Source: Corynebacterium urealyticum DSM 7109 (GTDB lineage Bacteria; Actinomycetota; Actinomycetes; Mycobacteriales; Mycobacteriaceae). Taken from it: a stretch of DNA of 64,000 nucleotides. The position numbers and the translations under genes are program-made. Each line of letters starts with the position of its first letter. The first letter of the stretch is position 1. The notes below the pieces were generated by a model. That model was not told the origin of the DNA. It saw nothing but the letters and a program-made list of their open reading frames with translations, and did no database searches. The DNA is taken from assembly GCF_000069945.1 (NCBI RefSeq), contig NC_010545.1:930001-994000 (forward strand), written 5' to 3'. Shown one piece after another: positions 1 through 10,631 of the stretch.

Positions 1-331
1 GGACGGGGTAGTGGACGTAGCCCAGCAACCAGCCGAGCTCCACGCGGTAGCCAGTCTCCTCCAGGATCTCCCGGAACGCGGTGCCCGCGAGGTTCTCACC
101 CGGGTCGACCTTGCCCTTCGGCAGCGTCCAATCGTTGTACCGGGGGCGGTGTTCCACTGCGATCTCCAGCTCTCCCTGTTCGTTACGGCGCCACAGCACC
201 GCGCCCGCAGCGAACGTCGGGTGCTCGAACTCCTCGGTGGGGCGGGAGCCGATTCGCGCCACGTGGCCACGCCCATTGATGGACTTCGCCAGGGATGTGG
301 ATAGGTCGCCGTCGCCGTTGTTCGTGATCAC
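1..331 (-). CDS. Nudix hydrolase, MutT1-like (3' end cut by window edge)
   Basis: Reading the minus strand from GTG at 331 gives about 110 residues, open to the window edge. Around residues 73-95 there is an intact Nudix box (G-x5-E-x7-RE-x2-EE-x-G pattern: GKVDPGE, then REILEETG). The family hydrolyses nucleoside diphosphates linked to another moiety, such as 8-oxo-dGTP or diadenosine polyphosphates. The start is supported by a GGGAGG ribosome site about 11 bases upstream. Mycobacterial MutT1 carries a C-terminal histidine phosphatase domain, which would lie outside the window, so the sub-family is not settled. The gene is divergent from gpsA. Confidence 0.85.
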   Translation of the reverse strand, partial: MITNNGDGDLSTSLAKSINGRGHVARIGSRPTEEFEHPTFAAGAVLWRRNEQGELEIAVEHRPRYNDWTLPKGKVDPGENLAGTAFREILEETGYRVELGWLLGYVHYPV

Positions 332-386
332 GCGGAAAATCCTCCCGTCCGGGGACTAGAATTGGGAAGCTGACTTAACAACAGTG

Positions 387-394
387 ATCCTATA
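387..394 (-). promoter_or_regulatory. -10 region for the Nudix gene
   Basis: On the minus strand the sequence TATAGGAT lies about 55 bases before the GTG start and fits a -10 element. No good -35 is visible. On the opposite strand TATAGATT at 432-439 could serve gpsA. Confidence 0.35.
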
Positions 395-457
395 CGAGGC
401 CATGCAGGATCAGATACGTAGGCATTCGGGATATAGATTTTAGGCGGTGTTCGCACG

Positions 458-1456
458 ATGGTGCAGGTAGCAGTGATGGGGGCTGGTTCGTGGGGAACGA
501 CCGTGGCGAAGGTTTTCGCCGACTCCGGCAACCCCGTCACCCTGTGGGCTCGCCGCGATGAGGTCGCCGACGACGTCAACGACAATCACCGCAATAGCGC
601 CTACCTCGGGGACGTAGACCTGCCAGAGGGCCTTTCTGCGACGACGGACCCCGCCGCCGCGCTTCACGGTGCCGAGATCGTCGTGCTCGGTGTGCCCTCC
701 CAGACGCTGCGCAGTAACTTGAGCAGCTGGCGGGAGCACATTGAGCCGAATGCCACGATCATCAGTCTGGCTAAGGGCATCGAGTACGAGACCGGGATGC
801 GGATGAGCCAGGTCATCGCTGATGTCGCGGGAGTCGGAAGCGACCGGGTCGCCGTGCTCACCGGCCCGAACCTCGCCAAGGAGGTTGCCCAGGGCCAGCC
901 CGCTGCCACCCTCATCGCCTGCGAGGACGACGAGCGCGCCCGCTTCGTCCAGTCCGCCGTCGCCGCGCCGTATTTCCGCCCCTACACCAGCCAGGACGTC
1001 CTGGGGGCCGAGGTTGCCGGCACATCCAAGAACGTCATCGCGCTCGCCGCGGGTATCGCCGCGGGCTGCGGCTTCGGGGCAAATACCAATGCCACAGTCA
1101 TTACCCGCGGACTTGCCGAGACCACCAGGCTGGCCCTCCAGCTCGGCGCGGATGCGCGCACCATGGCCGGGCTCGCGGGCATGGGCGACCTGGTCGCGAC
1201 GTGTACCTCGCCACTATCCCGAAACCGCAGCTTCGGTCAGCGCCTCGGCGAGGGCGCAGGCCTGGAGGCTGCTGCCGAAGCCACCAAGGGCCAGGTCGCC
1301 GAGGGCGTGGTCAGCTGCCGGTCCGTCCAGGCGCTGGCCCGAAAGGCCGGGGTGGAAATGCCGATCACGGATGCGGTGGTGCAGGTCTGCTACGAGGACG
1401 CCAGCCCGAAGGAGATCATCAACCAGCTGCTGGGGCGCACCCGCAAGCCTGAGTGA
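458..1456 (+). CDS. gpsA: NAD(P)H-dependent glycerol-3-phosphate dehydrogenase
   Basis: 332 residues, the usual length. The enzyme reduces dihydroxyacetone phosphate to sn-glycerol 3-phosphate, the backbone for phospholipid synthesis. The N-terminal Rossmann motif GAGSWGTT is at residues 8-15. The catalytic lysine region [12 protein letters not shown] and the C-terminal [11 protein letters not shown] helix are present. The ATG at 458 puts the Rossmann motif at its expected distance from the N-terminus. An AGGCGG stretch lies about 10 bases upstream. ddl follows after a 66-base gap, as in other corynebacteria. Confidence 0.96.
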   Translation: MVQVAVMGAGSWGTTVAKVFADSGNPVTLWARRDEVADDVNDNHRNSAYLGDVDLPEGLSATTDPAAALHGAEIVVLGVPSQTLRSNLSSWREHIEPNATIISLAKGIEYETGMRMSQVIADVAGVGSDRVAVLTGPNLAKEVAQGQPAATLIACEDDERARFVQSAVAAPYFRPYTSQDVLGAEVAGTSKNVIALAAGIAAGCGFGANTNATVITRGLAETTRLALQLGADARTMAGLAGMGDLVATCTSPLSRNRSFGQRLGEGAGLEAAAEATKGQVAEGVVSCRSVQALARKAGVEMPITDAVVQVCYEDASPKEIINQLLGRTRKPE

Positions 1457-1509
1457 CAGGGGCGCGCCGTCCCCGTGGTGGGCTTCCGCGATTCGCAGGC
1501 GCAAGCGGG

Positions 1510-1515
1510 TAGGGT
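1510..1515 (+). promoter_or_regulatory. -10 hexamer for leaderless ddl
   Basis: TAGGGT lies 7 bases before the GTG at 1523, with no Shine-Dalgarno sequence between. This spacing fits a transcript starting at or next to the start codon. Confidence 0.45.
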
Positions 1516-1522
1516 TAGCGCT

Positions 1523-2611
<1,089 letters not shown>

Positions 2612-2632
2612 AAGCCTCGTTCACGACAACAG

Positions 2633-2665
2633 AAACGCCCGCCACGGTCACCGTGGCGGGCGTTT
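2633..2665. terminator. Bidirectional terminator between ddl and the DUF3515 gene
   Basis: A perfect 15-bp inverted repeat (2633-2647 with 2651-2665) around a 3-base loop. The stem ends carry short A and T runs on opposite sides, so it can stop both convergent genes. Confidence 0.85.
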
Positions 2666-2713
2666 GGCCTGTCCGGCGCCCCAGGAAGTCCCCGGGGCGG
2701 GGTTCGCCGCGCG

Positions 2714-3841
2714 CTAGGAGCGCTCGGCGCGCTTCGACATGCTCTCGGTGATCGCCTTCGTCACCGTGGGCAGCACATCGCCGCTGCTGAACTGCGGCAT
2801 CGCGACGGCGACGACCTCCTCGTGGCCAATCGCGTACCAGTGGCCGATCGTCGAACCCTGCGCGAGGGCAGGGGCGTCGAACCACGGAACGTCGTCGATC
2901 TGAGAAAGCCGCTCGCCGCGCTCGTAGGACTCCGGGAAGGCAACACCACACCGGACCACGACCGGCTCGTTGCCTTCCTCCTCGGGCTGGTAGACAACCA
3001 GAGAATCCTTCGCGGCGCGATTGGCCTGCTCAATAAGATCCGTAAGCTGTGGATTCCGCAGCGCATCCTCGCCACCAACGGCCTTCGCGTTATTCTCCAT
3101 TAGCTCGCCCAGCTCCTCGCTACTCAGGCGGCGGAAGCCGGCGATCTCCGCAGGCAGGGCCTCGTCGAAGGAACGGCAGGTCTGCTCGTTGCGGTCCTTG
3201 GCTACCGGCTCGTCGGCCAGCGGCAGGGCAGCCGGGGTCACGGGGGATTGAGAGGATGCGACCTCGCCGAGAACGGGGGAGATCTCCGCCACCGCGTCTT
3301 TGATGAGGCCGCCGTCCGCCTCGGACGTCACCGCAACGGTCGGCTCGCCAGACACGGAGTACCAGGTGGCCAGGGTGGAACCCGGGGTGGCGTCCTGGGC
3401 GATGAACCAGCTCGCCCCCTCAGCAGCGGACACCGGGCTGATGACGGTGTACTGATCCGGCATCGTCACACCGCAACGGACGGTCAGCTGGGTGCCGTTG
3501 GTGTCGCGGTAAGCAACGGTGCCGTCTGGAACCGGATCCAGAATGCCCACCTTCCGAAACTTACCGGCCTTCTCCGGAGCCTTCTCCACCAGCTGGGAGC
3601 ACTCCGAGGCCTTAGCATCCGGCGCATCAACAGCACCAACCGAGACGTCAGAATATTTCTGCCGATCCGAAAGAATTTTGGCTCCCCCCAACACCGCGAC
3701 GGTGAAGACGAGAGCTAGGATCAGACTGATCGTGACGAGTGAACGGGGAGCCCCCGCTCCACGGCCCCGGGCCTCGGTCCCCGTATTCGGGCCCTGTGAA
3801 GCGGCCGGGGATGCACCCTGTGGATTACGCTGTGTGCTCAT
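2714..3841 (-). CDS. DUF3515 protein with two tandem DUF3515 domains
   Basis: A 375-residue protein of unknown function. After a Pro/Gly-rich cytoplasmic tail there is one membrane segment (about residues 34-53), so most of the protein should lie outside the cell. It then has two copies of the same domain. The first runs from about residue 78, with C81, C123 in VRCGV and W145 before GSTLATWYSV. The second runs from about residue 218, with C222, C288 in VRCGV and W310 before GSTIGHWYAI. Corynebacterial and mycobacterial DUF3515 proteins are normally about half this length with one domain. I chose ATG at 3841 because TAAGAT on this strand lies 8 bases upstream; GTG at 3847 is the alternative. 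Divergent from thiL. Confidence 0.88.
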   Translation of the reverse strand: MSTQRNPQGASPAASQGPNTGTEARGRGAGAPRSLVTISLILALVFTVAVLGGAKILSDRQKYSDVSVGAVDAPDAKASECSQLVEKAPEKAGKFRKVGILDPVPDGTVAYRDTNGTQLTVRCGVTMPDQYTVISPVSAAEGASWFIAQDATPGSTLATWYSVSGEPTVAVTSEADGGLIKDAVAEISPVLGEVASSQSPVTPAALPLADEPVAKDRNEQTCRSFDEALPAEIAGFRRLSSEELGELMENNAKAVGGEDALRNPQLTDLIEQANRAAKDSLVVYQPEEEGNEPVVVRCGVAFPESYERGERLSQIDDVPWFDAPALAQGSTIGHWYAIGHEEVVAVAMPQFSSGDVLPTVTKAITESMSKRAERS

Positions 3842-3870
3842 AGGCACTCATCTTATAAGGAGGCGGGCGG

Positions 3871-4848
3871 ATGTCCCGATACACCGGGCCCACGGTGCGC
3901 GAGGTGGGGGAGGCAGCCACCATCCAGGCGATCCGGCGTGCGGCCCCGAGTGAGCTCAATGGCGACGATGCGGCGATCCTGCGGCCCACCGCGCCGAACT
4001 CACGCCACGTCAGCTGCACCGACATCCTCGTCCTCGGGCGCCACTTCCGGCCCGAATACTCCACGGCCTACGAGGTCGGAGTAAAAGCCATCACCCAAAA
4101 TTTCGCCGACATCCAGGCCATGGGTGCGCGCCCCACCGCCACCCTGCTCGGGCTCGCGATCCCGGGCGAGACCCCGCTGAGTTGGGTCAGCGAACTCGCC
4201 GAGGGGATTGAGGCCACCGCCGAGCCCTGGGCCGCCGAATTGGTGGGTGGGGACATCGTGCAGGGCAAGGAACTGCTCATCTCCATCACCGCACTGGGCG
4301 AGCTCACCGGCCCCGCACCCGCCCTGCGGGTCAACCGCGCCGCGCCGGGGCAGCAGGTCATCGTGCACGGAAAGCTTGGACACTCCGCGGCGGGGCTGGA
4401 CATCCTCCGCCACTACGGCAGCAGGGCAGCGATCCCGGATGACGAGATCCTGCAAGAACTGGCCGCCTGGCACTGCGCACCTACCCTGGTTGCGGGGCAG
4501 GGAACCGTCGCCCGGGCTGCCGGGGTCGCAAGCATGACTGATAACTCCGACGGACTGATCTCCGACCTCAACCACATCGCGACGTCCTCCGGGGTCAGCC
4601 TCGACATCGACAAAGAGAGCATCGCCCCCGACGAAATGCTCCAGCACGCGGCAGACGTACTGCAGGAAGACCCGTGGAAGTGGGTCTTAAGCGGCGGCGA
4701 AGACCACAGCCTGCTGGCCACCACCGCAGCTCGCATCCCCACCGGCTTCCGGCGCATCGGAAGCACGAGCTCGCAAACCGGTTCGGGACCAAAGGTCACC
4801 ATCGATCGCGCCACCCCGGCCTACACCGCGGGCTGGTCCTCGCTCTAA
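3871..4848 (+). CDS. thiL: Thiamine-monophosphate kinase
   Basis: Phosphorylates thiamine monophosphate to thiamine diphosphate using ATP. 325 residues, normal length, AIR-synthase fold. The early DDAAIL motif, the NFADIQAMGA segment and the VGGDIVQGKEL metal/nucleotide loop match ThiL. A strong ribosome site (AAGGAGG) lies 8 bases before the ATG. It starts a rightward run thiL-ung-DAK2-recG, the order seen in C. glutamicum. No other thiamine biosynthesis gene lies in the window. Confidence 0.95.
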   Translation: MSRYTGPTVREVGEAATIQAIRRAAPSELNGDDAAILRPTAPNSRHVSCTDILVLGRHFRPEYSTAYEVGVKAITQNFADIQAMGARPTATLLGLAIPGETPLSWVSELAEGIEATAEPWAAELVGGDIVQGKELLISITALGELTGPAPALRVNRAAPGQQVIVHGKLGHSAAGLDILRHYGSRAAIPDDEILQELAAWHCAPTLVAGQGTVARAAGVASMTDNSDGLISDLNHIATSSGVSLDIDKESIAPDEMLQHAADVLQEDPWKWVLSGGEDHSLLATTAARIPTGFRRIGSTSSQTGSGPKVTIDRATPAYTAGWSSL

Positions 4849-4879
4849 GCCACCCACGACACCTGCTAGGAGGCCCACC

Positions 4880-5515
4880 ATGATCTACGTGCACCCCAAT
4901 TGGCAGCTGCCGGGGTTGGAGGAAACCCTGCACAAGGCACAGGCGGCCCACGCGCCGGGCCAACAGGTCCTCCCACCGGAGGAATACATCCTGCGGGCCT
5001 TTGAGGTCGACCCTGCCGAGGTGAAGTGCCTCATCGTGGGCCAGGACCCATATCCCACGCCGGGGCACGCGGTGGGACTTGCCTTCTCCTCCGAAGGCCA
5101 GCAGATCCCGAAGTCCCTGCAGAATATCTTCACGGAGTACACCGAGGACCTGGGCTTGCCCCGGCCCACCACAGCGGACTTAAGCCCCTGGCTGGACGAG
5201 GGGGTGCTGCTACTCAACCGGGTGCTCACCGTGCTCGCGGGCCAGGCGAATAGCCACCGGGGCCTGGGCTGGGAAGCCATCACCGAGGCCGCGGTCCGCC
5301 AGGTCGCCACCAACGAGCACTTCTGCGCGATCCTCTGGGGCAAACAGGCCCAGCAGTTGGCAGGAATCATCGGGGCTAAGCGTTGCATCATGTCCCCGCA
5401 CCCATCACCGCTCTCTGCTTACCGCGGGTTCTTCGGCTCCCGCCCCTTCAGCCGGGCCAATGAAATCCTGCGGGCCCAGGGTGCCGATCCCGTGGATTGG
5501 AACCTCGACCGTTAA
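4880..5515 (+). CDS. ung: Uracil-DNA glycosylase, family 1
   Basis: Removes uracil from DNA at the start of base excision repair. Both active-site signatures are intact: GQDPYP (water-activating Asp) near residues 54-59, and HPSPLSAYRGFFGS near residues 174-187. 211 residues, slightly short at the N-terminus for the family. Ribosome site GCTAGGAGG lies about 7 bases before the ATG. The stop codon lies inside the -10 element proposed for the next gene. Confidence 0.96.
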   Translation: MIYVHPNWQLPGLEETLHKAQAAHAPGQQVLPPEEYILRAFEVDPAEVKCLIVGQDPYPTPGHAVGLAFSSEGQQIPKSLQNIFTEYTEDLGLPRPTTADLSPWLDEGVLLLNRVLTVLAGQANSHRGLGWEAITEAAVRQVATNEHFCAILWGKQAQQLAGIIGAKRCIMSPHPSPLSAYRGFFGSRPFSRANEILRAQGADPVDWNLDR

Positions 5516-5525
5516 GCTGGCAGGC

Positions 5526-7100
5526 ATGTCCGAAACGATTTCCGCGCTCGCCGTCACCCATTGGGTGCGGCGGGCTGCAACACTGCTCGAGGAATCTCAG
5601 GCGGAAATCAATCGCATCAACGTGTTCCCCATCGCGGACTCCGACACCGGGTCGAACATGGCCCACACCGTCCGCGCCGCCTGCGAGGAACTCCAGTCGG
5701 CGATTAGCGGGGGCACGCTGCCGGAACCGGAGGACGCCACCGACGCGAACCTCCCAGCCATCACCGCGCTGTTGGCCACGGGTGCGGTCAAGGGCGCACG
5801 GGGGAACTCCGGAATGGTGCTGAGCCAGGTCTTCCGCGCGCTCGCGGATGCCTCCGCCCAGGGACCGATCGACGCGGCCGCGTTGGTTCGGATGCTCCAG
5901 GACGCCGTGGGCTTTGCCGAGTCCACCATCGCCGCACCAGTGGAGGGCACGATTCTCACCGTCCTGCGCCAGGCCGCCAACGGTGCGAGTACCTCCCATG
6001 AGGCTGGTCACGGTATGAGCGAGATCGTCGACGCGTCCCTCGACGCTGCCCGCGAGGCGCTCTTCGATACCCCCAACCAGCTCGAGGTTCTCGCCGAGGC
6101 CGGCGTCTACGATGCCGGCGGGGCAGGGTTCATCCTCATGCTCGAAGCACTCAAGGACGTCTTAAGCGGTGGGTCAGAAGGGACGACGTTGACGGGGCCC
6201 AGCGCAGCAGGGCACGAGGGGCCCGGAGTTGATGGTGCAGCCGGCAGCCACGCCTATTCTCACGGTGTGGCCGCCAAGCTGGAGTTGCTCTTCTTCTTCC
6301 ACGGCGACGTCGACCCGCTGTGCGAGGTACTCGCCGCGCATGGCGACTCAATCGTTATCGCCCCCGTGTCCGAGCAGCAGGCGAAGGTGCACGTTCACAC
6401 GCTCGAGGCCGGCCCGCTGCTCGAACAGGCCTTCGGGCTGGGGAAAGTGACCGAGCTGCGGATTGAAGTGCTGCCCAGCGAGCCCGGGAAGCACCCAACC
6501 GCGGCGCGCCGGGCATCCCGGCCCATCATCGCCTTGGTGCCTGGACACAACGAGGGCGCGAAAGAAGCGGTGGGTGATTCTGGCGCGGACGATGAGCAAG
6601 ATATCTTCGCGGCCGTGGGGGCCGTCAGCCTCGACCCGGCGGCCAGCGAGGAGCAGACCCGCGCCGCGCTGGAGCAGCTGCCCGCCGGTGAGATCGCCGT
6701 GCTCACTAACGGGGCGGACCCCGCTGCCATCCTGGAGGTAGCCCAGCGGGAAGGGCACGGCCGGCAGCTCCACATCATCGACACCGACTCCCTTGTTGGG
6801 GGCCTGGCTGCGCTCGCGGTGTTCGATCCGACGAACGACTGGGAGGACAACACGGCGGACATGCTGGACGCCAGCGTGTCCCAACGTTGGTGGCAAGGCC
6901 CGCCCGAGCAGCTGCCGCAGACCGTGGCTGACCTGTTGGCAGGTGGTGGCGAACTCGTCACCTTCATCACCTCCGATCCCACTGTGGCCGATGCTGTGGA
7001 GGCCTTCGTGCAGCGCGCCCGCGAGCAGTACACCGGCGTGGAGTTCCATGAGCATCACGCGCGAGGCTTGGGCGCTGCGGTCCAGGTGGGTGTCGAGTAG
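5526..7100 (+). CDS. DAK2 domain protein, FakA-like kinase
   Basis: 524 residues. The N-terminal DhaL/DAK2 domain (about residues 10-200) carries the nucleotide motifs NVFPIADSDTGSNM and KGARGNSGMVLSQ. The C-terminal half resembles the DegV/EDD-like region of FakA proteins. FakA phosphorylates fatty acids bound to a FakB partner; here that role is inferred from domain order only, and no fakB lies in the window. The frame is open upstream, but ATG at 5526 follows TAAGCT (5513-5518) by 7 bases, suggesting a leaderless start. recG begins one base after its stop. Confidence 0.88.
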   Translation: MSETISALAVTHWVRRAATLLEESQAEINRINVFPIADSDTGSNMAHTVRAACEELQSAISGGTLPEPEDATDANLPAITALLATGAVKGARGNSGMVLSQVFRALADASAQGPIDAAALVRMLQDAVGFAESTIAAPVEGTILTVLRQAANGASTSHEAGHGMSEIVDASLDAAREALFDTPNQLEVLAEAGVYDAGGAGFILMLEALKDVLSGGSEGTTLTGPSAAGHEGPGVDGAAGSHAYSHGVAAKLELLFFFHGDVDPLCEVLAAHGDSIVIAPVSEQQAKVHVHTLEAGPLLEQAFGLGKVTELRIEVLPSEPGKHPTAARRASRPIIALVPGHNEGAKEAVGDSGADDEQDIFAAVGAVSLDPAASEEQTRAALEQLPAGEIAVLTNGADPAAILEVAQREGHGRQLHIIDTDSLVGGLAALAVFDPTNDWEDNTADMLDASVSQRWWQGPPEQLPQTVADLLAGGGELVTFITSDPTVADAVEAFVQRAREQYTGVEFHEHHARGLGAAVQVGVE

Positions 7101-9329
7101 ATGCTTGGCTGGCAGGACACCCGCCCGCTCACGACGGCGACCACCCCCGACCGGGCGAAGAGCCTGGCAGATAAGCCGGGACTGTCAACCCTTCAGGACG
7201 TACTGCTGACCTTCCCGACGCGCTACGCCAGGCTGGGTACATCGGACCAGCTGGACATGCTCGTGCCCGGCGAAATGTACACCTGCGTGGCCCAGATTCT
7301 GGGAGTCGAGCAGAAGGAAAATTTTTCGGGTCGCGGGCCCCGAACCTTCATCCGCTTCCGCTTTACTGACGGTAGCGTGCAGATGGAGTCCGCGCTCTTC
7401 GGTAACCCGAAGATGCACCTGGGGGTGATCCAGCCCGGCGCGATCCTGCTGCTGCACGGCAAACTGGATACGTTCCGCAATCAGTGGCAGCTGAAGAATC
7501 CCAGTTATGCGACGATCGACCCGGGCCTCAGTGCACGCTTCGGGGCCTATGGCTCGCTGAAGACGATCGTGACGATCGCGGGCAGCCAGGAGGCGGCGCA
7601 GGAGCTGCTGCGCATGCCTTATTTGCCTGGTTATCCGCGCAAGCGGGGTACCTCGACCGCGGAGCTGATCGGCGTGGTGGACCAGATCCTTCGGGGGCCG
7701 CTCGCGCCGACCCCAGGGGGCGAGACGATCCCGGAGATGCTGCCGGACCCCACCGCGCCAGGGACGAGCGGAGATGTGGTCGGCGGGGAGGCATCCGATT
7801 CGGTGCCTGCGTGGCCGACCGGGGTGGACGGCGCGCCGCTGATCCGTTTCGACGCCGCCCTGCGCGGCATTCACCAGCCACCGGAGGAGGGTCCCGGCGC
7901 TGCGATCGAACGCCTGAAGTTCAATGAGGCTCTCGAGCTGCAGCTGATCATGGCGCTACGGGCAGCGGACGCCACGCGGCGCACCTCGCCTCGAGTGGAT
8001 GCGCTGCACTCCGAGCTGCTGGCAGCCTTCATCCACAGCCTGCCCTACCGGCTGAGTGAGGGACAGAAGTCGGCGTGGGACCGGGTTGCCGAGGCACTGG
8101 ATTCCTCAGAACCCGCAAACCTCATGCTGCAAGGCGACGTCGGTAGCGGGAAGACCTTGATCGCCGCACTGGCGATGGTGGCGGCCGCGGATGCTGGCCT
8201 GCAGTGCGCGTTCATCGCCCCGACGGAGGTGCTGGCGGTGCAGCACGCGCAGACCCTCACGCGTCTGGTTGAGGGGCTGCCGATCACCATTACGGTGCTC
8301 ACGGGCAGCCAGAGTTCGGACGTGCGCCACCGGTCGCTACTGGACATCATCAGCGGCCAGGCGCATATCGTGGTGGGAACGCACGCGCTTATCCAGGATT
8401 CGGTGGAGTTTTTCAACCTGGGGCTCGTTGTCGTCGATGAGCAGCACCGCTTCGGGGTGCGGCAGCGCGATTATCTGAAGAACAAGGCCGCGGCCGGGAA
8501 GACTCCGCACATGCTCGTCATGACGGCCACACCGATTCCTCGCAGCGTTGCGATGACGATGTTCGGCGACCTCGAACCGATCTTCCTTCCGGGGCTGCCA
8601 AGCGGTCGTGGTGAGGTGCGCACCGCCGTCGTCCAGGCCGGTCGCCGCGCGTGGGTCGATCGCATGTGGCAGCGAATTTCCGAGGACGTCGCCGCCGGGC
8701 ACCAGGCTTTCGTCGTCGTGCCGCGCATCGAGGGCGAGGACGGGGTGCTGGCGTGGGCGGAGAAGCTGGCGTCGGGCCCGTTGGCACACTGCACGGTGGA
8801 TGTGCTGCACGGCAAGATGGCTCCCGAGGAGAAGGCGGCCGCGATGGCGGGCTTCGCGGAGGGACGGACGGACGTGCTGGTTGCCACCACCGTTATCGAG
8901 GTCGGGGTTGACGTCCCGAACGCGACGGTGATGGTGATCATCGATGCCGAGAATTTCGGCGTTTCTCAGCTGCACCAGCTGCGTGGCCGCATCGGCCGGG
9001 GCTCGGCCGACGGCTGGTGCATGCTGCACACCACCGCGCTGCCGGGGTCAGCCAGCTATGACAGACTTGAGTCGGTCGCCGCGACGACCGATGGCTTCGC
9101 GCTGGCCGAACTGGACCTCGAACAGCGAACCGAGGGAGATATCCTCGGCGATGACCAGTCCGGGGCCGGTTCCCGGCGTGCGCGCCTACTGAACCTCGCC
9201 AGCGATGGCGAAATCATTATGCGGGCGAAGGACTATGCCCGGGAGTTGGTGGAAAAGCAGGAAGAACTAGCCCGGAGGCTCGTGGCGGACATCGAGTTGG
9301 AAGACCAGGAGTATATCCAGCGCGGCTAG
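7101..9329 (+). CDS. recG: ATP-dependent DNA helicase RecG
   Basis: Remodels stalled replication forks and branched DNA. 742 residues. The N-terminal wedge/OB domain (to about residue 160) contains the typical FPTRYARLG and RGPRTFIRFRF segments. The helicase core follows, with Walker A GDVGSGKT near residue 345, DEQH box (VVDEQHRFGVRQR) near 445, and MTATPIPRS. Motifs V and VI appear in ATTVIEVGVDVPNA and QLRGRIGRG. Starts with ATG directly after the DAK2 stop, so translation is probably coupled. A less conserved Gly/Pro-rich insert (about residues 190-250) separates wedge and helicase domains. Confidence 0.96.
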   Translation: MLGWQDTRPLTTATTPDRAKSLADKPGLSTLQDVLLTFPTRYARLGTSDQLDMLVPGEMYTCVAQILGVEQKENFSGRGPRTFIRFRFTDGSVQMESALFGNPKMHLGVIQPGAILLLHGKLDTFRNQWQLKNPSYATIDPGLSARFGAYGSLKTIVTIAGSQEAAQELLRMPYLPGYPRKRGTSTAELIGVVDQILRGPLAPTPGGETIPEMLPDPTAPGTSGDVVGGEASDSVPAWPTGVDGAPLIRFDAALRGIHQPPEEGPGAAIERLKFNEALELQLIMALRAADATRRTSPRVDALHSELLAAFIHSLPYRLSEGQKSAWDRVAEALDSSEPANLMLQGDVGSGKTLIAALAMVAAADAGLQCAFIAPTEVLAVQHAQTLTRLVEGLPITITVLTGSQSSDVRHRSLLDIISGQAHIVVGTHALIQDSVEFFNLGLVVVDEQHRFGVRQRDYLKNKAAAGKTPHMLVMTATPIPRSVAMTMFGDLEPIFLPGLPSGRGEVRTAVVQAGRRAWVDRMWQRISEDVAAGHQAFVVVPRIEGEDGVLAWAEKLASGPLAHCTVDVLHGKMAPEEKAAAMAGFAEGRTDVLVATTVIEVGVDVPNATVMVIIDAENFGVSQLHQLRGRIGRGSADGWCMLHTTALPGSASYDRLESVAATTDGFALAELDLEQRTEGDILGDDQSGAGSRRARLLNLASDGEIIMRAKDYARELVEKQEELARRLVADIELEDQEYIQRG

Positions 9330-9401
9330 GCTCTCGGAGCCAGCAATCGTGATAGTCGGGTAGGCGCCAGGCGCGTAGAGGAATAGGAGCAGGAAGGACT
9401 A

Positions 9402-9965
9402 ATGAGCCGCATCATCGCCGGACAGGCGGGAGGCCGCAGCATCAAGATTCCCAAGCAGGTCACCCGGCCGACCTCCGACCGGGCCCGGGAAGGGCTGTTT
9501 TCCTCCCTCGAGGCCCGCTTCGGGCTGACGGGGGAGGTCGTCCTCGACCTTTACGCCGGCTCTGGGGCGTTGGGGCTCGAGGCCGCCTCCCGGGGCGCGG
9601 CAGAGGTCACGCTCGTGGAGGCCCTCGACGGGGCTGTGAGCACCATCAAGGGGACTATTGCGACGGTGGGGCATCCGAACACCCACGTGGTTCACGCCAA
9701 AGCCATGACCTTCCTGGCGACCGCGCCGAGGCAGCACTACACAATGGTGCTTGCCGACCCACCCTATGAACTGGCCGACGACGCGGTGGCAGACATGCTG
9801 GCAGCACTGATCCCGGCGCTCGCGCAGGATGCCGTCGTCGTCATCGAAAGAAACAGCAAGAGCCCGGAGACGGCATGGCCTGAAGGATTCGAGCCGACGG
9901 GGCAGAAGGTGAAGAAGCGCACCTTTGGCATCGCGCGCTTCGATATGGCGATCTGGCGGGGCTAA
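9402..9965 (+). CDS. rsmD: 16S rRNA (guanine(966)-N(2))-methyltransferase
   Basis: SAM-dependent methylation of G966 in 16S rRNA during 30S assembly. 187 residues. It has the RsmD N-terminus (RIIAGQAGGRSIK, then RPTSDRAREGLFSSL), the SAM loop LDLYAGSGALGLEA at about residues 48-61, and the catalytic ADPPYEL motif (NPPF/DPPY type). Ribosome site AGGAAGGA lies upstream. coaD follows, as in many bacteria. Confidence 0.95.
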   Translation: MSRIIAGQAGGRSIKIPKQVTRPTSDRAREGLFSSLEARFGLTGEVVLDLYAGSGALGLEAASRGAAEVTLVEALDGAVSTIKGTIATVGHPNTHVVHAKAMTFLATAPRQHYTMVLADPPYELADDAVADMLAALIPALAQDAVVVIERNSKSPETAWPEGFEPTGQKVKKRTFGIARFDMAIWRG

Positions 9966-10019
9966 CGCCGCGTGTATCGCGGAAGGGGAGCGCCGGGTGC
10001 CCGGCGAGGTGGCCGGCGC

Positions 10020-10025
10020 TACACT
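10020..10025 (+). promoter_or_regulatory. -10 hexamer for leaderless coaD
   Basis: TACACT stands 8 bases before the coaD ATG, with no ribosome site between. Confidence 0.45.
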
Positions 10026-10033
10026 TAGACACC

Positions 10034-10528
10034 ATGCGAGTAGTCTGCCCAGGATCTTTTGACCCGGTGACGAATGGTCACCTCGATATCTTCACGCGCG
10101 CTGCGGCCCAGTGGGATGAGGTCATCGTGTTGGTGACCTATAACCCCAATAAGAATGGGCTGTTCAACGAGCAGGAGCGGGTGGCACTCATCGAGGCAGC
10201 CATCGCGGATCTGCCGGAGGAGCGGCGCCCGAAGAATATTCGGATCGACACGTGGGACCGCCTGTTGGTGGACTACCTCACCGATAACAACATCTCCGCG
10301 CTGGTCAAGGGGCTGCGCAGCTCTCTGGATTACGAGTATGAGCTGCCGATGGCTCAGATGAACCAGCGGCTCTCGGGGGCGGATACCTACTTCTTGCTCA
10401 CGAGCCCGGAGTACGGTTACGTGTCCTCCACCCTCTGTAAGGAAGTCGCGAAGTACGGCGGGGATGTTTCTGGGCTGCTGCCGGAGCCGGTAGCCGAGGC
10501 TGTGAAGGCGAAGTTCGCCGAATCCTAG
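10034..10528 (+). CDS. coaD: Phosphopantetheine adenylyltransferase
   Basis: Transfers AMP from ATP to 4'-phosphopantetheine, the penultimate step of coenzyme A synthesis. 164 residues, normal length. The nucleotidyltransferase start (VCPGSFDPVTNGHLDI, with the TxGH-type motif) is at residues 4-19. The family signatures LVKGLRSSLDYEYELPMAQMN and YVSSTLCKEVAKYGGDV are intact. The start follows a -10 hexamer by 8 bases. Confidence 0.97.
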   Translation: MRVVCPGSFDPVTNGHLDIFTRAAAQWDEVIVLVTYNPNKNGLFNEQERVALIEAAIADLPEERRPKNIRIDTWDRLLVDYLTDNNISALVKGLRSSLDYEYELPMAQMNQRLSGADTYFLLTSPEYGYVSSTLCKEVAKYGGDVSGLLPEPVAEAVKAKFAES

Positions 10529-10631
10529 ACGGCCTCTCCGCACCGGCCACAGCGAAAGAAAAAATTGTTAATTCCTGTGACCGGTGTGTTTCTCCGCGGG
10601 TGATTCCCTGGAACATGGAATAGTGGTGAGC

